64,000 nt of DNA from Closterium sp. Naga37s-1 (taxonomy: Eukaryota > Streptophyta > Zygnematophyceae > Desmidiales > Closteriaceae): positions 1,514,501 through 1,578,500 of the forward strand of contig CANJKZ010000170.1 of the NCBI GenBank assembly GCA_947471745.1. The letters are read 5' to 3'. The notes below the pieces were generated by a model. The model saw nothing but the letters and a program-made list of their open reading frames with translations, had not been told where the DNA came from and did no database searches. Each line of letters begins with the position of its first letter. Within the stretch, counting starts at the first letter, position 1. A program made the translations under genes and the position numbers. This document shows positions 45,876 to 55,733 of this stretch, piece by piece.

Positions 45876-46130
45876 TTGTTTCGAGTCGACTCAATATGCG
45901 CCCCCCGCGCTAGTGGGATAACAATGACCTGCACTCTCACTGCACCTAGTCCTGGGGAAGAAGTAGGAGGCTGTTGACATGAGCTCCGTGCCTAAGTAGT
46001 AGCTGTTGGCGCTTGCTTGCTTGCCCCACAAGGTGACTGTGGAGTCGACGCAAAAGTCACCTCGCTGCGTGGGGGGGCAGGATTACGATATGAGGTTGTT
46101 GACATGAGCTCTGTCCTCGAGTACTAATTT
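45876..46130 (+). pseudogene. Two decayed copies of the secreted-protein gene's last exon
   Basis: 45888-45999 aligns with the end of exon 5 (agtgggataacaatgacctg against agtgggacaacgacgacttg, then gttgacatgagctccgtgcc). 46066-46130 aligns with its last 45 bases (gaggttgttgacatgagctc). Both are diverged, and neither is open. They show that the 3' end of the gene was tandemly duplicated before Cop-6 inserted between copy one and copy two. Confidence 0.8.
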
Positions 46131-46666
46131 AGAGTGTTGTTGTGCGTAGCTGAAACAGTAGCTGCTATGGGAGTGGCGGGTGTCTAGGGAGGGGTGGAGC
46201 AGCCGGATAGGTGTGCGGGGAGGGGGGGAAGGGGGGGTGGGGTGCGGTGGGGACGGATAGTGAGAGTTATGTTAAGGCAAGTTATGAGGTAAGTTGATAC
46301 CGTAGAAGTGCGAACGTGGGGTGTGCGCAATGGGCATGAGGTGCATGGGCAGGTGCGATAGGCATAAATGGTGCGCAGTGTAGTGGGTAGATGTGGCAGG
46401 ATCAGCTGCAGCAGCAGTTGCACCAGTGTGTGTAGGAGGAGGAAGAGCAGCAAACAAGTCTATGAAAACGTTTTTGGTGAGGTTTGGTTTATAGGGTGGG
46501 TCGGGTGTAGAAGTTGGTTTAGATGTGGTTATATATTCACACATGGAAGTGGCTTTTATTGGTGAAGTACGGTTCCGTGCTGTGCTGTGGAGTGGAGTAC
46601 GGTAAATGTCGTGGTTAGGCACCGGTACCTGTTACGGTAGTACTGCGGAACAGAACGCATTCTGAT
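46131..46666. other. Spacer left of the YR retrotransposon
   Basis: G/T-skewed sequence with G runs (46190-46260). No gene seen. It may include the original 3' UTR of the secreted-protein gene. Confidence 0.4.
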
Positions 46667-46725
46667 ATATTGTGAAAGCTTGCTTTCTGCAACTTGTAAA
46701 GGCATCGTGCTTCATTTCATATGGG
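46667..46725 (-). repeat. Split direct repeat B2
   Basis: atattgtgaaagcttgcttt ... catatggg; the outer 3' end of the YR element. Same as 46987-47045. Confidence 0.88.
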
Positions 46726-46809
46726 TATGAGTACATCAATCTCGTCCAATGATAACTACAATTACAGCAAGAATCTTAGAGACAATGACTACCTGGGTGG
46801 GTGGGTGGG

Positions 46810-46988
46810 AAACTCAAACTTCGAAATTGAAAAGAAGAACGTGGGTGAGGCCGAATGGCCTCAACCCCCTCTTTTGTAGCCAAAAGAGGGCGAGTAGCGA
46901 TGCGACGCTGCCTTTGCTGCGTTGGCAATCGCTACACTTTCACAATACACAATTTTGAAAAGTGTTACACACTTTTAAAAATTTACAT
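46810..46988 (-). repeat. Split direct repeat A2
   Basis: aaactcaaacttcgaaattg ... tttacat, 179 bp, one base different from A1. 84 bp of unique sequence separates it from B2. Confidence 0.92.
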
Positions 46989-47045
46989 ATTGTGAAAGCT
47001 TGCTTTCTGCAACTTGTAAAGGCATCGTGCTTCATTTCATATGGG
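46989..47045 (-). repeat. Split direct repeat B1
   Basis: Copy of B2 directly abutting A2, on the coding side of the element. Confidence 0.88.
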
Positions 47046-47280
47046 CCTTTTGAGACAAGCGAGTGGTCGGTCGGCGATGCCACTGGATAGACAATTGGTG
47101 CTGGTTCGGGGAGGGAGCCCGTGTAGGATCCTGAATCAGCTGGGAGGCAGCCACAAGCTGGTCGTGTGCGATGGTGACGTAGAGGTCTTTTGCGATGTCG
47201 CTGCGCCAATGGCCCAACCGCTTGAACATCCTATCTGAGACTCCGATGCCTGCCGCCGTCGTTGCTGCTCCTTTGCGGAA
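47030..47280 (-). CDS. YR element: C-terminal part of tyrosine recombinase
   Basis: This minus-strand segment holds FRKGAATTAAAGIGV, then FKRLGHWRSD and KDLYV. These carry the Arg, His/Trp and Tyr positions of the tyrosine recombinase active site, and a short Gln/Pro-rich tail follows. It is separated from the N-terminal part by the Cop-7 insertion. Confidence 0.82.
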
Positions 47281-47285
47281 GGAGT

Positions 47286-47404
47286 TGTGAAGAAAGAAAC
47301 AGGAATGAATGAACTAGGAAAGTGTGTGATACAAATATGAAAGCTGTACCCCTTAGTGTCTACCCCACTACAGCCTACATAGGCTAAGGCATATACATCT
47401 GACA
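47286..47404 (-). repeat. Cop-7 3' LTR (119 bp)
   Basis: tgtgaagaaaga ... tacatctgaca, with the shared box ctaccccactacagcct. Preceded by ggagt. Confidence 0.95.
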
Positions 47405-47607
47405 CACCCCCATAGGCAAAGTGGGGGAGAACTAGGGGTCATAAGACCAGTCAAGCAAAGCAAAGCAAAGCAAGCTCAGGGTGGATCACAACGTCACCAC
47501 ACAGTCTGAGCACAGGTTCAAAGGCCACAAGGCCAGTTCACATGCAAGTTCATATATAAAGGTAAACAAGCAAGTGCAGGTATATATAGATCACAGAACA
47601 AGCAAAG

Positions 47608-50600
47608 TCAAGAGGTAAGCAAGTGAGGCCAAGTAGGCACAAGACCTAGCATAGTACAGAAGCGCTGATGATCACAAGGCTGAAGTGCCTTGGTAAAGAT
47701 ATTAGCAGTGTTGGCCTGAGAGGCCACGTAAGCAAGGCGCAGCTGGCCACGCTGCTGCAGCTCACGAGCAAGGAAGTAGCGAAGAGCAATGTGCTTCGTT
47801 CTGTGCTCCAGTCTGTGCTCCCGACACAAGGCCAGCATGGCCTTGTTGTCTACGTACAGAACTGGAGGAGAACGAGGCGGCTCTCCCAGGTCAGTCAGCA
47901 AGTAGGTGAGCCAGCGTAACTCCTGTGCAGCCATGGCCCCTGCGTAGATCTCAGCCTCACAGCTGGAGCTGAGAACAGAAGTCGAGCGGGTAGACCGCCA
48001 CGAAACAGAGCCGGAACCAAGGCTGAAGGTGTAACCCTGTGACGACCGCTGTGTAGCCAGGTCGTCCACCCAAGACGCGTCTGCGTGACCAGTGAGGACC
48101 ACTGGACTCCGCCCTCCAAGCACTAGCCCCAAGCCCGAAGTACTGCACAAGTAGCGCAACACCCTCTTCGCTGCAGCCATGTGCTCTGGTCGGTGTCTCC
48201 CAGGAGCAACATAGCGCGCTAGAATGCTCAGAGGGTATGCTAGGTCAGGTCGAGTGCAGGTCATCAGGTACATGAGGCAGCCAACAAGCTCTGGGTACTG
48301 GCCACTCGGCTCTACGGACTCATCCGAAGGCAGAGCTGAGAGCGAGTGGCGAGTAGACAGAGGAGTGGCCTGAGGCGAGGAGTACGTGAAGTCGAAGCGC
48401 TGAAGGACCTGCTGCACCATGTGTGACTGAGTCAGGGTGATGGTGCGCCATGCTCTGTCCCGGGTGATCTGCAAGCCAAGATAGCTGCGCAGTTCACCCA
48501 GGTCTGTGCACGTGTGTCTCTTCTGCAGCTCGGACTTCACGTGGGCGAGTCCAGCAGTGTCAGCTGTAGCAAACACCAAGTCGTCGACGTACACGAGGAT
48601 GTAGAACGGCGGCAGTAAGGTGTCGGTGCGAAGAAACAGCGACGGGTCAGCAGTGGAAGGAGCAAACCCAAGAGCCGCAAGCGTAGTCCTCAGTGTGTCG
48701 TGCCACTCACGTGGCGCCTGGCGGAGACCGTAGACTGGCCGCCGGAGGCTCCACTGGGTACCAGGAGGAAACGACCCAGTGAAGCCAGGTGGGCGGCGCA
48801 GCCAGATCTCCTCGTGCAGACTGCCCTGTAGGAAAGCAGTGCTGAAGTCAAGGGAGTGAAGCTCGTAGTCACGCTGAGCAGAAACGTGCAGCAGAACCCG
48901 AAGAGTGGTCATCTTCGGGGTCGGGGAGAAGGTCTGAAAGTAGTCAACTCCCTGCCGCTGACTGAAGCCTCGAGCCACGTAACGCGCCTTGAAGACAGGC
49001 GGAGAACCCGGCGGCCGCTTCACCCTGAAGATCCACATGCCACTGACGATGTTCGCCCCAGGTGGGGGAACCTCGTCGACGTAGGTGCCTGTGGACTTCC
49101 AGGAAGCCATCTCTGCGTCCATGGCTGCCTGCCACTGAGAGGAGTAAGGACCCTCTATCGCCTCTGCGTAAGAGCGCGGGGTCGGGATGTCTGGTGCATC
49201 CGGGTCTCCCTCAGGGGCAAGCAGTGTGGACACGAGATGAGGTAAAGCAGCGGCAAAACACTGGAACTCCTCCTGTCGGTCCTCAAGGACGTCCGTGCTA
49301 AGAGCACACTCACCCCCGACGGACGGAGGACAGACAGACGCAGACGCTGACTCAGCAACAAGACTAGCGGCGTAGTCTAGACGACAGTGAGCAGCGAAGT
49401 CGACAAGCTCGGCAACTAAGGCAGACGCAGCAGTGGACTCAAAGGAAGGGCCAGTGACAACAGTGGCTAGGAAACGCGTGACAGTAGGACTGGCAGCACG
49501 AAGGGAGTCAGACGCCGGGTCAGCAAGAGCAGGAAGAGAGGACTCTGGAGGAGACGGCAAAGGGACACGCTGTGGCGCAGTGGAAGGACGCAGTGTCATC
49601 TGATGCGTACCCGGGACTGCAGGAGGACGCAGACGTGGAACACGACGACTAGTGCGAGCAGTGCGAACAGGCGACGCAGGACACGACTCAGGGGCACGAC
49701 GCTCAGCAAGACCTCCAGTAGGACCAGAGTAGGGAGAAGGAGCAGGCAGAGGGGAGACCAGCTGTAACTGTGACTCGGACTGGACAGGCGGAGGACACTC
49801 TAAGGAAGGAGCAGGACTAGGAGAAGGCGGAAGACCAAGAACCTGCTCAAGGAGCGGAACGAAGTACGGCCGCGGCCGCGCAGCACCTCCAGAACCAGCA
49901 GGGACAACACCAGTACCCCCAGCGTCAGCTCCAACTCCAGCAGCACCACCAGCTCCAGTACCTCCAGCAGCTCCAGCTCCAGCAGGACCACCAGCAGACA
50001 CAGCCGCTCCGGCTCCAGGACCTCCAGTAGCACCCACTCCAGCAGCACCACCAGCTCCAGCTCCACCAGTAGCTCCAGCACCAGGAGCACCACCAGGCCC
50101 AGCAGCTCCAGTACCTCCAGTACGAGCACCTCCGGGACCCGTGGCTCCAGCACCCCCAGCAGAAGCAGAACCTCCAGTACCGGCTCCAGCAGCACCTCCA
50201 GCTCCAGAACCTCCAGCAGCAGCAGAACCTCCAGCTCCAACAGCACGGCTCCAGCGGCGAGCAAACCACTCGCGCAGCTCCTGTGGAGAGGGAAGCTCCC
50301 GCCGGGACAAAGCACCCGAAGGACCGCCAGGTCCAGCACCGACAGGCTCCACACCCCCACTCCCAGCAGCCCCAGGCTCAGTACCCCCAGAAGCAGCACC
50401 CCCAGGCCCCGCACGCTCAGGCTCAGCACCCCCAGACCCAGCACCCCCAGGCTCCGCAAGCGCAGGCTCAGCACCCCCAGACCCAGCACCCCCAGGCTCC
50501 GCACGCTCAGGCTCAGCACCCCCAGACCCAGCACCCCCAGGCTCCGCACGCTCAGGCTCAGCACCCCCAGACGCACCAGAGTCAGCAGCTACCTCGACAG

Positions 50601-52143
50601 GCTCGACTGCATCTACCTGGGACACACCTGAGGGGGCAGGACCCTGAGGGGGGAAGGGGTCTACCGGGGGGGGACCGGGAGCGAGGAAGAGCGGCGGGGG
50701 AGGGAGGGGGGCAGTGCGGTAGGGGAAGAGATGGTAGTACGGAACCGACTCGTCAAACGTGACGTCCTGGGAGGACAGAACACGACGCGAGGTGGGGTGG
50801 TAAAACTGCCAACCAGGCGCGTCAGGGGGAAAGCCAAGGAAGACGTAAGGAACAGCACGGGAGGACAGCTTGTCCGCAGACAAGTCTCGGACGAAAGCTC
50901 GAGATCCCCAGACACGGAACGCAGACGCATCACCAACCTTCCCCGTCCACCGCAGAGTAGGGGAGGTCTCCGGTAGGGAGACCCGGGGCTGAAGGTTGAT
51001 CTGATGCGCCGCGTACTGAACCGCGAACGGCCACAGAAAATGGGGAGCAGCCGCATGGATCATGGACGTACGAGCGACATCCATGACCATGCCAATGCGG
51101 CGCTCAGCAATCTCATTTTGCTGTGGAGAGGCCGGAAGCGTGAACGTCTGGCGGATGCCCTCCGCACGACAGAAGGCTCGCAGAAGGTCGGAGGAAAACT
51201 CTCCGCCTCTGTCGGAGTGCAGACGCAGAACAGGAAAGTCCGAGCCGAAACGCTCTCTGAGCTGGAGACGAGCAACGCGGATCCAGTCGATCAACACCTC
51301 AGTGACCTCACCCTTGCTGCGCAAGGGGAAGACTGTGGTGTAACGCGAGTAGTCGTCAACCACCAGCAGGAAGTAACGCTCGTGACCCTGTCCACGGACG
51401 CAGGCTGGGCCCCACACGTCCATGTGAAGAGTCTGCAGTGGAGCCTCTGTGGGGGGAAACTCGGAGGAGTGAGGAGCGGCGCGCTGCCGCCCCTCGACGC
51501 AGGGAACGCAGGTAGGGGCAGGCCCCGGGGGAAGGGGAGGGAGGGACCGGGGGAGACCAGAGACAAGAACACGGGAGGCCATACCTTGGAGACGAGGTAA
51601 GGAGGGGTGACCAAGTCGGTGGTGCCAGAGGAGGGTCTGGTGGGACAGGAGGCGACACGAGCAGGGGGCAGACTCAGGACCTGACCGAGACGCCGCAGCA
51701 AACACCTGACTCGACGCAGCTACCTGACCAGACGCAGCAACCGGAGGAGACTCTGTGGTCAGTGTGTACAGGCTCGACCCCGGTCGACGGGTAAACGTGG
51801 CCAAGTGGCGGCCCGTCTGAGCACACGAGCAGTGGGTCACTCGCTGCCGTGCAGGAGTGAACTGGTCAACTCCGGCATCCTGAAGGTCAGCACCACTCAC
51901 CAAGTTCGTGGAGAACGAGGGGAGGTAGAGACCAGACAGGGAGCCTGACGGGGCCGCCGGACACAGGAGGACAGTGGAGTAGCGAGCAAGGACAGGACCC
52001 CCAGAGGGGTCTTCCAGGGAGACCGCAACCGGCCGACTGAGCGGCGTAAGGGTGGTGCGGTCTCGAAAGAAGGAGCGGGAAGCACCCGAGTCGAGGGTGA
52101 AGGTGTGCAAGACCTGAGCCGACTCGGTACCACTCACCAGCAC
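47608..52143 (-). CDS. Cop-7 pol polyprotein
   Basis: A 1511-residue frame. Protease FTLDSGASRSFFRD (near residue 15), integrase zinc site HHRLGHPS ... CVPCVEG (about 170-225), core DVWGP, VVDDYSRYTTVFPL, LHSDRGGEFSS and SPQQNEIAERRIG (about 240-350), Gly/Ala/Glu repeat linker (about 520-780), RT from about 1010 with YVDD (codons 48580-48591), RNase H to the C-terminus. Roles follow from the Ty1/Copia family: maturation, reverse transcription and integration. Looks whole across these domains. Confidence 0.93.
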   Translation of the reverse strand: MLVSGTESAQVLHTFTLDSGASRSFFRDRTTLTPLSRPVAVSLEDPSGGPVLARYSTVLLCPAAPSGSLSGLYLPSFSTNLVSGADLQDAGVDQFTPARQRVTHCSCAQTGRHLATFTRRPGSSLYTLTTESPPVAASGQVAASSQVFAAASRSGPESAPCSCRLLSHQTLLWHHRLGHPSLPRLQGMASRVLVSGLPRSLPPLPPGPAPTCVPCVEGRQRAAPHSSEFPPTEAPLQTLHMDVWGPACVRGQGHERYFLLVVDDYSRYTTVFPLRSKGEVTEVLIDWIRVARLQLRERFGSDFPVLRLHSDRGGEFSSDLLRAFCRAEGIRQTFTLPASPQQNEIAERRIGMVMDVARTSMIHAAAPHFLWPFAVQYAAHQINLQPRVSLPETSPTLRWTGKVGDASAFRVWGSRAFVRDLSADKLSSRAVPYVFLGFPPDAPGWQFYHPTSRRVLSSQDVTFDESVPYYHLFPYRTAPLPPPPLFLAPGPPPVDPFPPQGPAPSGVSQVDAVEPVEVAADSGASGGAEPERAEPGGAGSGGAEPERAEPGGAGSGGAEPALAEPGGAGSGGAEPERAGPGGAASGGTEPGAAGSGGVEPVGAGPGGPSGALSRRELPSPQELREWFARRWSRAVGAGGSAAAGGSGAGGAAGAGTGGSASAGGAGATGPGGARTGGTGAAGPGGAPGAGATGGAGAGGAAGVGATGGPGAGAAVSAGGPAGAGAAGGTGAGGAAGVGADAGGTGVVPAGSGGAARPRPYFVPLLEQVLGLPPSPSPAPSLECPPPVQSESQLQLVSPLPAPSPYSGPTGGLAERRAPESCPASPVRTARTSRRVPRLRPPAVPGTHQMTLRPSTAPQRVPLPSPPESSLPALADPASDSLRAASPTVTRFLATVVTGPSFESTAASALVAELVDFAAHCRLDYAASLVAESASASVCPPSVGGECALSTDVLEDRQEEFQCFAAALPHLVSTLLAPEGDPDAPDIPTPRSYAEAIEGPYSSQWQAAMDAEMASWKSTGTYVDEVPPPGANIVSGMWIFRVKRPPGSPPVFKARYVARGFSQRQGVDYFQTFSPTPKMTTLRVLLHVSAQRDYELHSLDFSTAFLQGSLHEEIWLRRPPGFTGSFPPGTQWSLRRPVYGLRQAPREWHDTLRTTLAALGFAPSTADPSLFLRTDTLLPPFYILVYVDDLVFATADTAGLAHVKSELQKRHTCTDLGELRSYLGLQITRDRAWRTITLTQSHMVQQVLQRFDFTYSSPQATPLSTRHSLSALPSDESVEPSGQYPELVGCLMYLMTCTRPDLAYPLSILARYVAPGRHRPEHMAAAKRVLRYLCSTSGLGLVLGGRSPVVLTGHADASWVDDLATQRSSQGYTFSLGSGSVSWRSTRSTSVLSSSCEAEIYAGAMAAQELRWLTYLLTDLGEPPRSPPVLYVDNKAMLALCREHRLEHRTKHIALRYFLARELQQRGQLRLAYVASQANTANIFTKALQPCDHQRFCTMLGLVPTWPHLLTS

Positions 52144-53557
52144 CTAGAGGAGCAGACTCACGAGTACCTGGAGCAGCAGACTCACTAGCACCTAGAGCAG
52201 CAGCCTCAATACCAGGGTCAGGCGGAACACACACGTAACAGTCACCCTCAGCACTAATAGACACAGCATACATAGCAGCAAGAATAGCATCAAAGTCAAG
52301 ATCAAAGATAGCTACCCCCGACCTGTGCAGGTCATGCCAACGAGGGATCTCAGTGGCGTCCGGGAACTGGGCACACCAGGCGTCCGTCAGGCGACCGAAG
52401 CAGCGCTGGGTGGCGTGCAGGCCGCCACACTGCTCTCCAGTGCGGTCGCCGGTGCGCAGGACGTAAGTACAGGGACCAGCACCTCCAGACCCCTGACGCC
52501 CCGCGTACCACTCACGAAGCTGCTGGGGCGAAGGGGTCCCACGAGAGCGCTGCTGCTGCTGGGGTCCCCGCTGCTCAGCTCCGCCTCTGCCGGCTCCACC
52601 TCCGCCGCCGCCGCCTCCGCCTCCTCCACCCCTCCCACCACCGCCACCGCTGCCTCCACCTCCACCGCCGCCACCGAAGCCCCCACCTCTGCCACCACCC
52701 CCACCCCCACCCCCTCCTCCGCCGCCTCCGCCACTACTGCCGCCCCCACTACCTCCTCCAGCTCCCCTGCCCCGCTTGCCCTTGCTGATGCGGCGCCTCT
52801 CACTAGGAGCATACGTAGCGCTGTCCGACTCGGTGCCAACAAGGTCGACAGCAGCAGCAGAGGCAACAGAGGGCAAAAGAGGAACGGGGGAGCACCCCTC
52901 AAAGAAAGGGGTACGGGGGTCACCACGAGAGGCGCCTACAGCGGTAATACTAGTCTCTGCTGCAAGGAGGCGCTCCTCAAGGAGGTCGACAGTGAGGGTG
53001 GTAGGGCAGAGAGAGAGGAAGTGGTCCCTGACCGAGCGGAGAGTGACACGGAGTCGAGTGACTAGGTAGTAGAGGGTGATGTACATGGGGGGGGGGTTCT
53101 GGGCGCAGAACTCAGCAGGGAGCGCAGTGCGGTAGCGAGTGTCACTAGTGCGGAGGTGCGTAATGAGGTCAGTGACTGTGGCAAAGGCAGCGAGGTCAGG
53201 GAAAAGGTACGGGAGCATGAGGCGGCTAAGCGCAGCAGTGGCAGGGGAAGAGTAGCGTGCAACTACAGCGTCGTACAGAGTCCTAGCACTCTTGTACTGA
53301 CTAAAGTGCGCGCGCTCAGTAGCCGGTAGGTGACTGCGCACAGCAAGGCGGGCAGCAGCATCGCGCGTGAGCCACTGCGAGCGAACGGTACTGTCAGCAT
53401 CAGCAGCAGGGGCAGTAGAGGCGCCCGACGTAAGGTCAAACAGGGAGAGGCCATCTCTGCTATCGCACTGAAGGAAAAGCTGCAAGTCATCGAGCCAGAC
53501 ATCAAATGCAACCGCTCGACCCTCAGCATCAAAGGTGAGAAGGGTAGGACTAGCCAT
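51887..53557 (-). CDS. Cop-7 gag polyprotein with variant zinc knuckle
   Basis: Starts MASPTLLTFDAEGRAVAFDV. The gag core runs to about residue 230, followed by a Gly-rich tract (about 260-330) and PQQLREWYAGRQ. The knuckle CTYVLRTGDRTGEQC, then GGLHATQRC, has 13 residues between the first two Cys instead of two. The frame overlaps the pol frame by about 250 bases, so the family may use a frame change to reach pol, or this copy may carry a break. Confidence 0.88.
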   Translation of the reverse strand: MASPTLLTFDAEGRAVAFDVWLDDLQLFLQCDSRDGLSLFDLTSGASTAPAADADSTVRSQWLTRDAAARLAVRSHLPATERAHFSQYKSARTLYDAVVARYSSPATAALSRLMLPYLFPDLAAFATVTDLITHLRTSDTRYRTALPAEFCAQNPPPMYITLYYLVTRLRVTLRSVRDHFLSLCPTTLTVDLLEERLLAAETSITAVGASRGDPRTPFFEGCSPVPLLPSVASAAAVDLVGTESDSATYAPSERRRISKGKRGRGAGGGSGGGSSGGGGGGGGGGGGGGRGGGFGGGGGGGGSGGGGGRGGGGGGGGGGGGAGRGGAEQRGPQQQQRSRGTPSPQQLREWYAGRQGSGGAGPCTYVLRTGDRTGEQCGGLHATQRCFGRLTDAWCAQFPDATEIPRWHDLHRSGVAIFDLDFDAILAAMYAVSISAEGDCYVCVPPDPGIEAAALGASESAAPGTRESAPLGAGEWYRVGSGLAHLHPRLGCFPLLLSRPHHPYAAQSAGCGLPGRPLWGSCPCSLLHCPPVSGGPVRLPVWSLPPLVLHELGEWC

Positions 53558-53639
53558 GGTAGGAGCAGCAGGAGACTAGCAGCGGCAGCAGTGCAACTGA
53601 GCTAGGCAGGACAGCGCGACTCGGCAGGGCGACTCGACA

Positions 53640-54690
53640 GCGCAGTGCGGCTCGGCCGCGCGGCTCGGCCCAGCTAGGTCTCACCAGGGGCAGAGCCGAG
53701 AGTTCGGGGCTGGGTCGGGGCCGGAACAGGGCCGGGACAGGGTCGGGGCCGAGTAGGGTCCGGGACAGGGTCGGGGCCGAGCAGCAACGGGGCCGGGACA
53801 GGGTCGGGGCCGGGGCAGGTCCGGGACAAAGTCGAGGCCGAGTGGCCGCGGCAAGGGCCGCGTCAGGGACAGGGCCGGGCCGGGCCGTGCAGGGACGGCG
53901 TAGGGGCCGCGTCAGGGGCGGCTGAGGGCCGCGTCAGGGGCGGCGTAGGGGCCGCGTAGGGGCGGCTAGGGGCGGCGTTAGGGGCGGCGTAGGGGCCGCG
54001 TCAGGGGCTGCGTAGGGGCCGCGTCAGGGGCCGCGGCAGGGGTCGCGTCAGGGGCCGCGTCAGGGGCCGCGTCAGGGGCGACGTAGGGGCCGCGGCAGGG
54101 GCGACGTAGGGGCCGCGTCAGGGGCCGCGGCAGGGGTCGCGTCAGGGGCCGCGTCAGGGGCCGCGGCAGGGGTGGCGTAGGGGCCGCGTCAGGGGCGGTG
54201 CAGGGGCCGCGTCAGGGGCGACGTAGGGGCCGCGGCAGGGGCGACGTAGGGGCCGCGTCAGGGGCGGCGGAGGGGCCGCGTCAGGGGCGGCGTAGGGGCC
54301 GCGCCAGGGGCGGTGTAGGGGCCGCGTCAGGGGCCGCGTAGGGGCCGCGGCAGGGGCCGCGTCAGGGGCCGCGTCAGGGGCCGCGTCAGGGGCCGCGTCA
54401 GGGGCCGCGTCAGGGGCCGCAGTAGGGGTCGCGACAGGGGCCGCGTCAGGGGCCGCGTCAGAGGCCGCGTCAGGGGCCGCGTCAGGGGCCGCGTCAGGGG
54501 CCGCAGTAGGGGCCGAGTAGGGGCCGCGTCAGGGGCCGCATCAGGGGCCGCGTCAGGGGCCGCGTCAGAGGCAACGTAGGGGCCGGGTAGGGGCCGCGTA
54601 GGGGCCGGGTAGGGGCCGCGTAGGGGCCGAGTAGGGGCCGCGTAGGGGCCACGTAGGGGCCGCGTAGGAGCCGCTAGGGGGCCGCGAAAA
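53640..54690. repeat. GC-rich tandem leader of Cop-7 (12-bp units)
   Basis: About 80 units related to ggggccgcgtca, with variants (gtagg, gcagg, ggcga), between the primer-binding site and gag. Open frames through it are artefacts of the missing stop codons. Confidence 0.93.
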
Positions 54691-54798
54691 AATAAAAAAA
54701 TTAGGGCAGGGCGCAATGCGCTTCGGGCAGCTAAAAGAAAATTCTTATGGTGGGCCCTTAGGAAGGAACGGTCCCATGTAGGAACCCGCTCTATACCA

Positions 54799-54917
54799 TG
54801 TGAAGAAAGAAACAGGAATGAATGAACTAGGAAAGTGTGTGATACAAATATGAAAGCTGTACCCCTTAGTGTCTACCCCACTACAGCCTACATAGGCTAA
54901 GGCATATACATCTGACA
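54799..54917 (-). repeat. Cop-7 5' LTR (119 bp)
   Basis: Same sequence as 47286-47404. Followed by ggagt. Confidence 0.95.
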
Positions 54918-54922
54918 GGAGT

Positions 54923-55715
54923 GCGTGCCAAGGTGGTTGGCGTTGAGGCCAACCTTTTTGAATGCTTCCAAGCACCAATTGCGAACAGTTGGGTACGAAG
55001 GCGCGTGGTCGTGCGGAGTTGCTTTGGAGTCACGTGTGAACACCCGTATCAGTGGTCCTTTGGTCGAGGCGTCATAGCCGGCAAGCGAGATGAACTGTCT
55101 GGTGATATTTACTGGGCAATATGGTCCGGGTGTAGTCGCGATTGGGACCCATATTCCGTTGCCTTCTTGGTCCGTTTTGGAGTGGGGAATCAATAGCCAC
55201 ATCGCCGCCTCCTCGAACTGGATGTCTTGCCACTGAATTGCGACGAGGTCCGAGAAGCGGAGAAAGCCCGTGTACATGAGCAGTGGGATGAGGCCTTTCT
55301 GGAATACGGAGGGAATGTCGGATGCGATGAACTCGTGTGTCATCTGGTGAACCTGGTGAAGAGACACGGGTTCTTTAGTCCTGTTTGGACGCGGGGAGTG
55401 GCGCTTGGCGAATTCTCGGACCTGGGAAGTGAAGGGGCCGTTTGTGGGACAAGTAAGGCCAGTCATCTTGTGTGCGAATGCGACTGCCGAACAGGTCAGC
55501 GTGATGGCGGACAGGGTGGCGTGCTTGTTGAGGGCGTATACCAGGTACAGCGCGAGTGTCAAGTCTGTGGCAGGTAGGTAGCTCAGTGATAGCTTGTTAC
55601 AGAATGATCGGAATTTTCCCCAGTAGGGGTCGTAGGTGCGAATTGTTGAAGGAGCTCGTACTTGGCTGATTACCGAGAGGAGTTGCTTTTGAAGGTTGGA
55701 TAATATATCTGCCAT
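54923..55715 (-). CDS. YR element: N-terminal and central tyrosine recombinase
   Basis: Product begins MADILSNLQKQLLSVISQVR. The N-terminal SAM-like part has TIRTYDPYWGKFRSFCNK and LALYLVYALN. The catalytic part has LIPLLMYTGFLRFSDLVAIQ (first catalytic Arg) and LLIPHSKTDQEGNG (Lys-bearing beta-hairpin), then GPLIRVFTRDSK. The HxxR box and later catalytic residues lie across Cop-7. In this family the recombinase integrates circular cDNA. Confidence 0.88.
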
Positions 55716-55733
55716 ACATGGAATATATATGAG

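Larger units (their letters stand above)
47286..54917 (-). mobile_element. Cop-7: Ty1/Copia retrotransposon, nearly whole, very young
   Basis: 119-bp LTRs at 47286-47404 and 54799-54917 are identical by eye and flanked by ggagt at 47281-47285 and 54918-54922. The primer-binding site (complement of tggtatagagcgg) is at about 54786-54798. The leader is a 1-kb array of ggggccgcgtca-type units (53640-54690). Gag starts at 53557. Pol runs to 47608. The polypurine-type end is the complement of ccccataggcaaagtggg beside the 3' LTR. Domain order is gag, protease, integrase, RT, RNase H. It is a close sibling of Cop-5 and Cop-2. It looks nearly whole, with about one break. It interrupts the tyrosine recombinase of the YR element. 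Confidence 0.95.
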
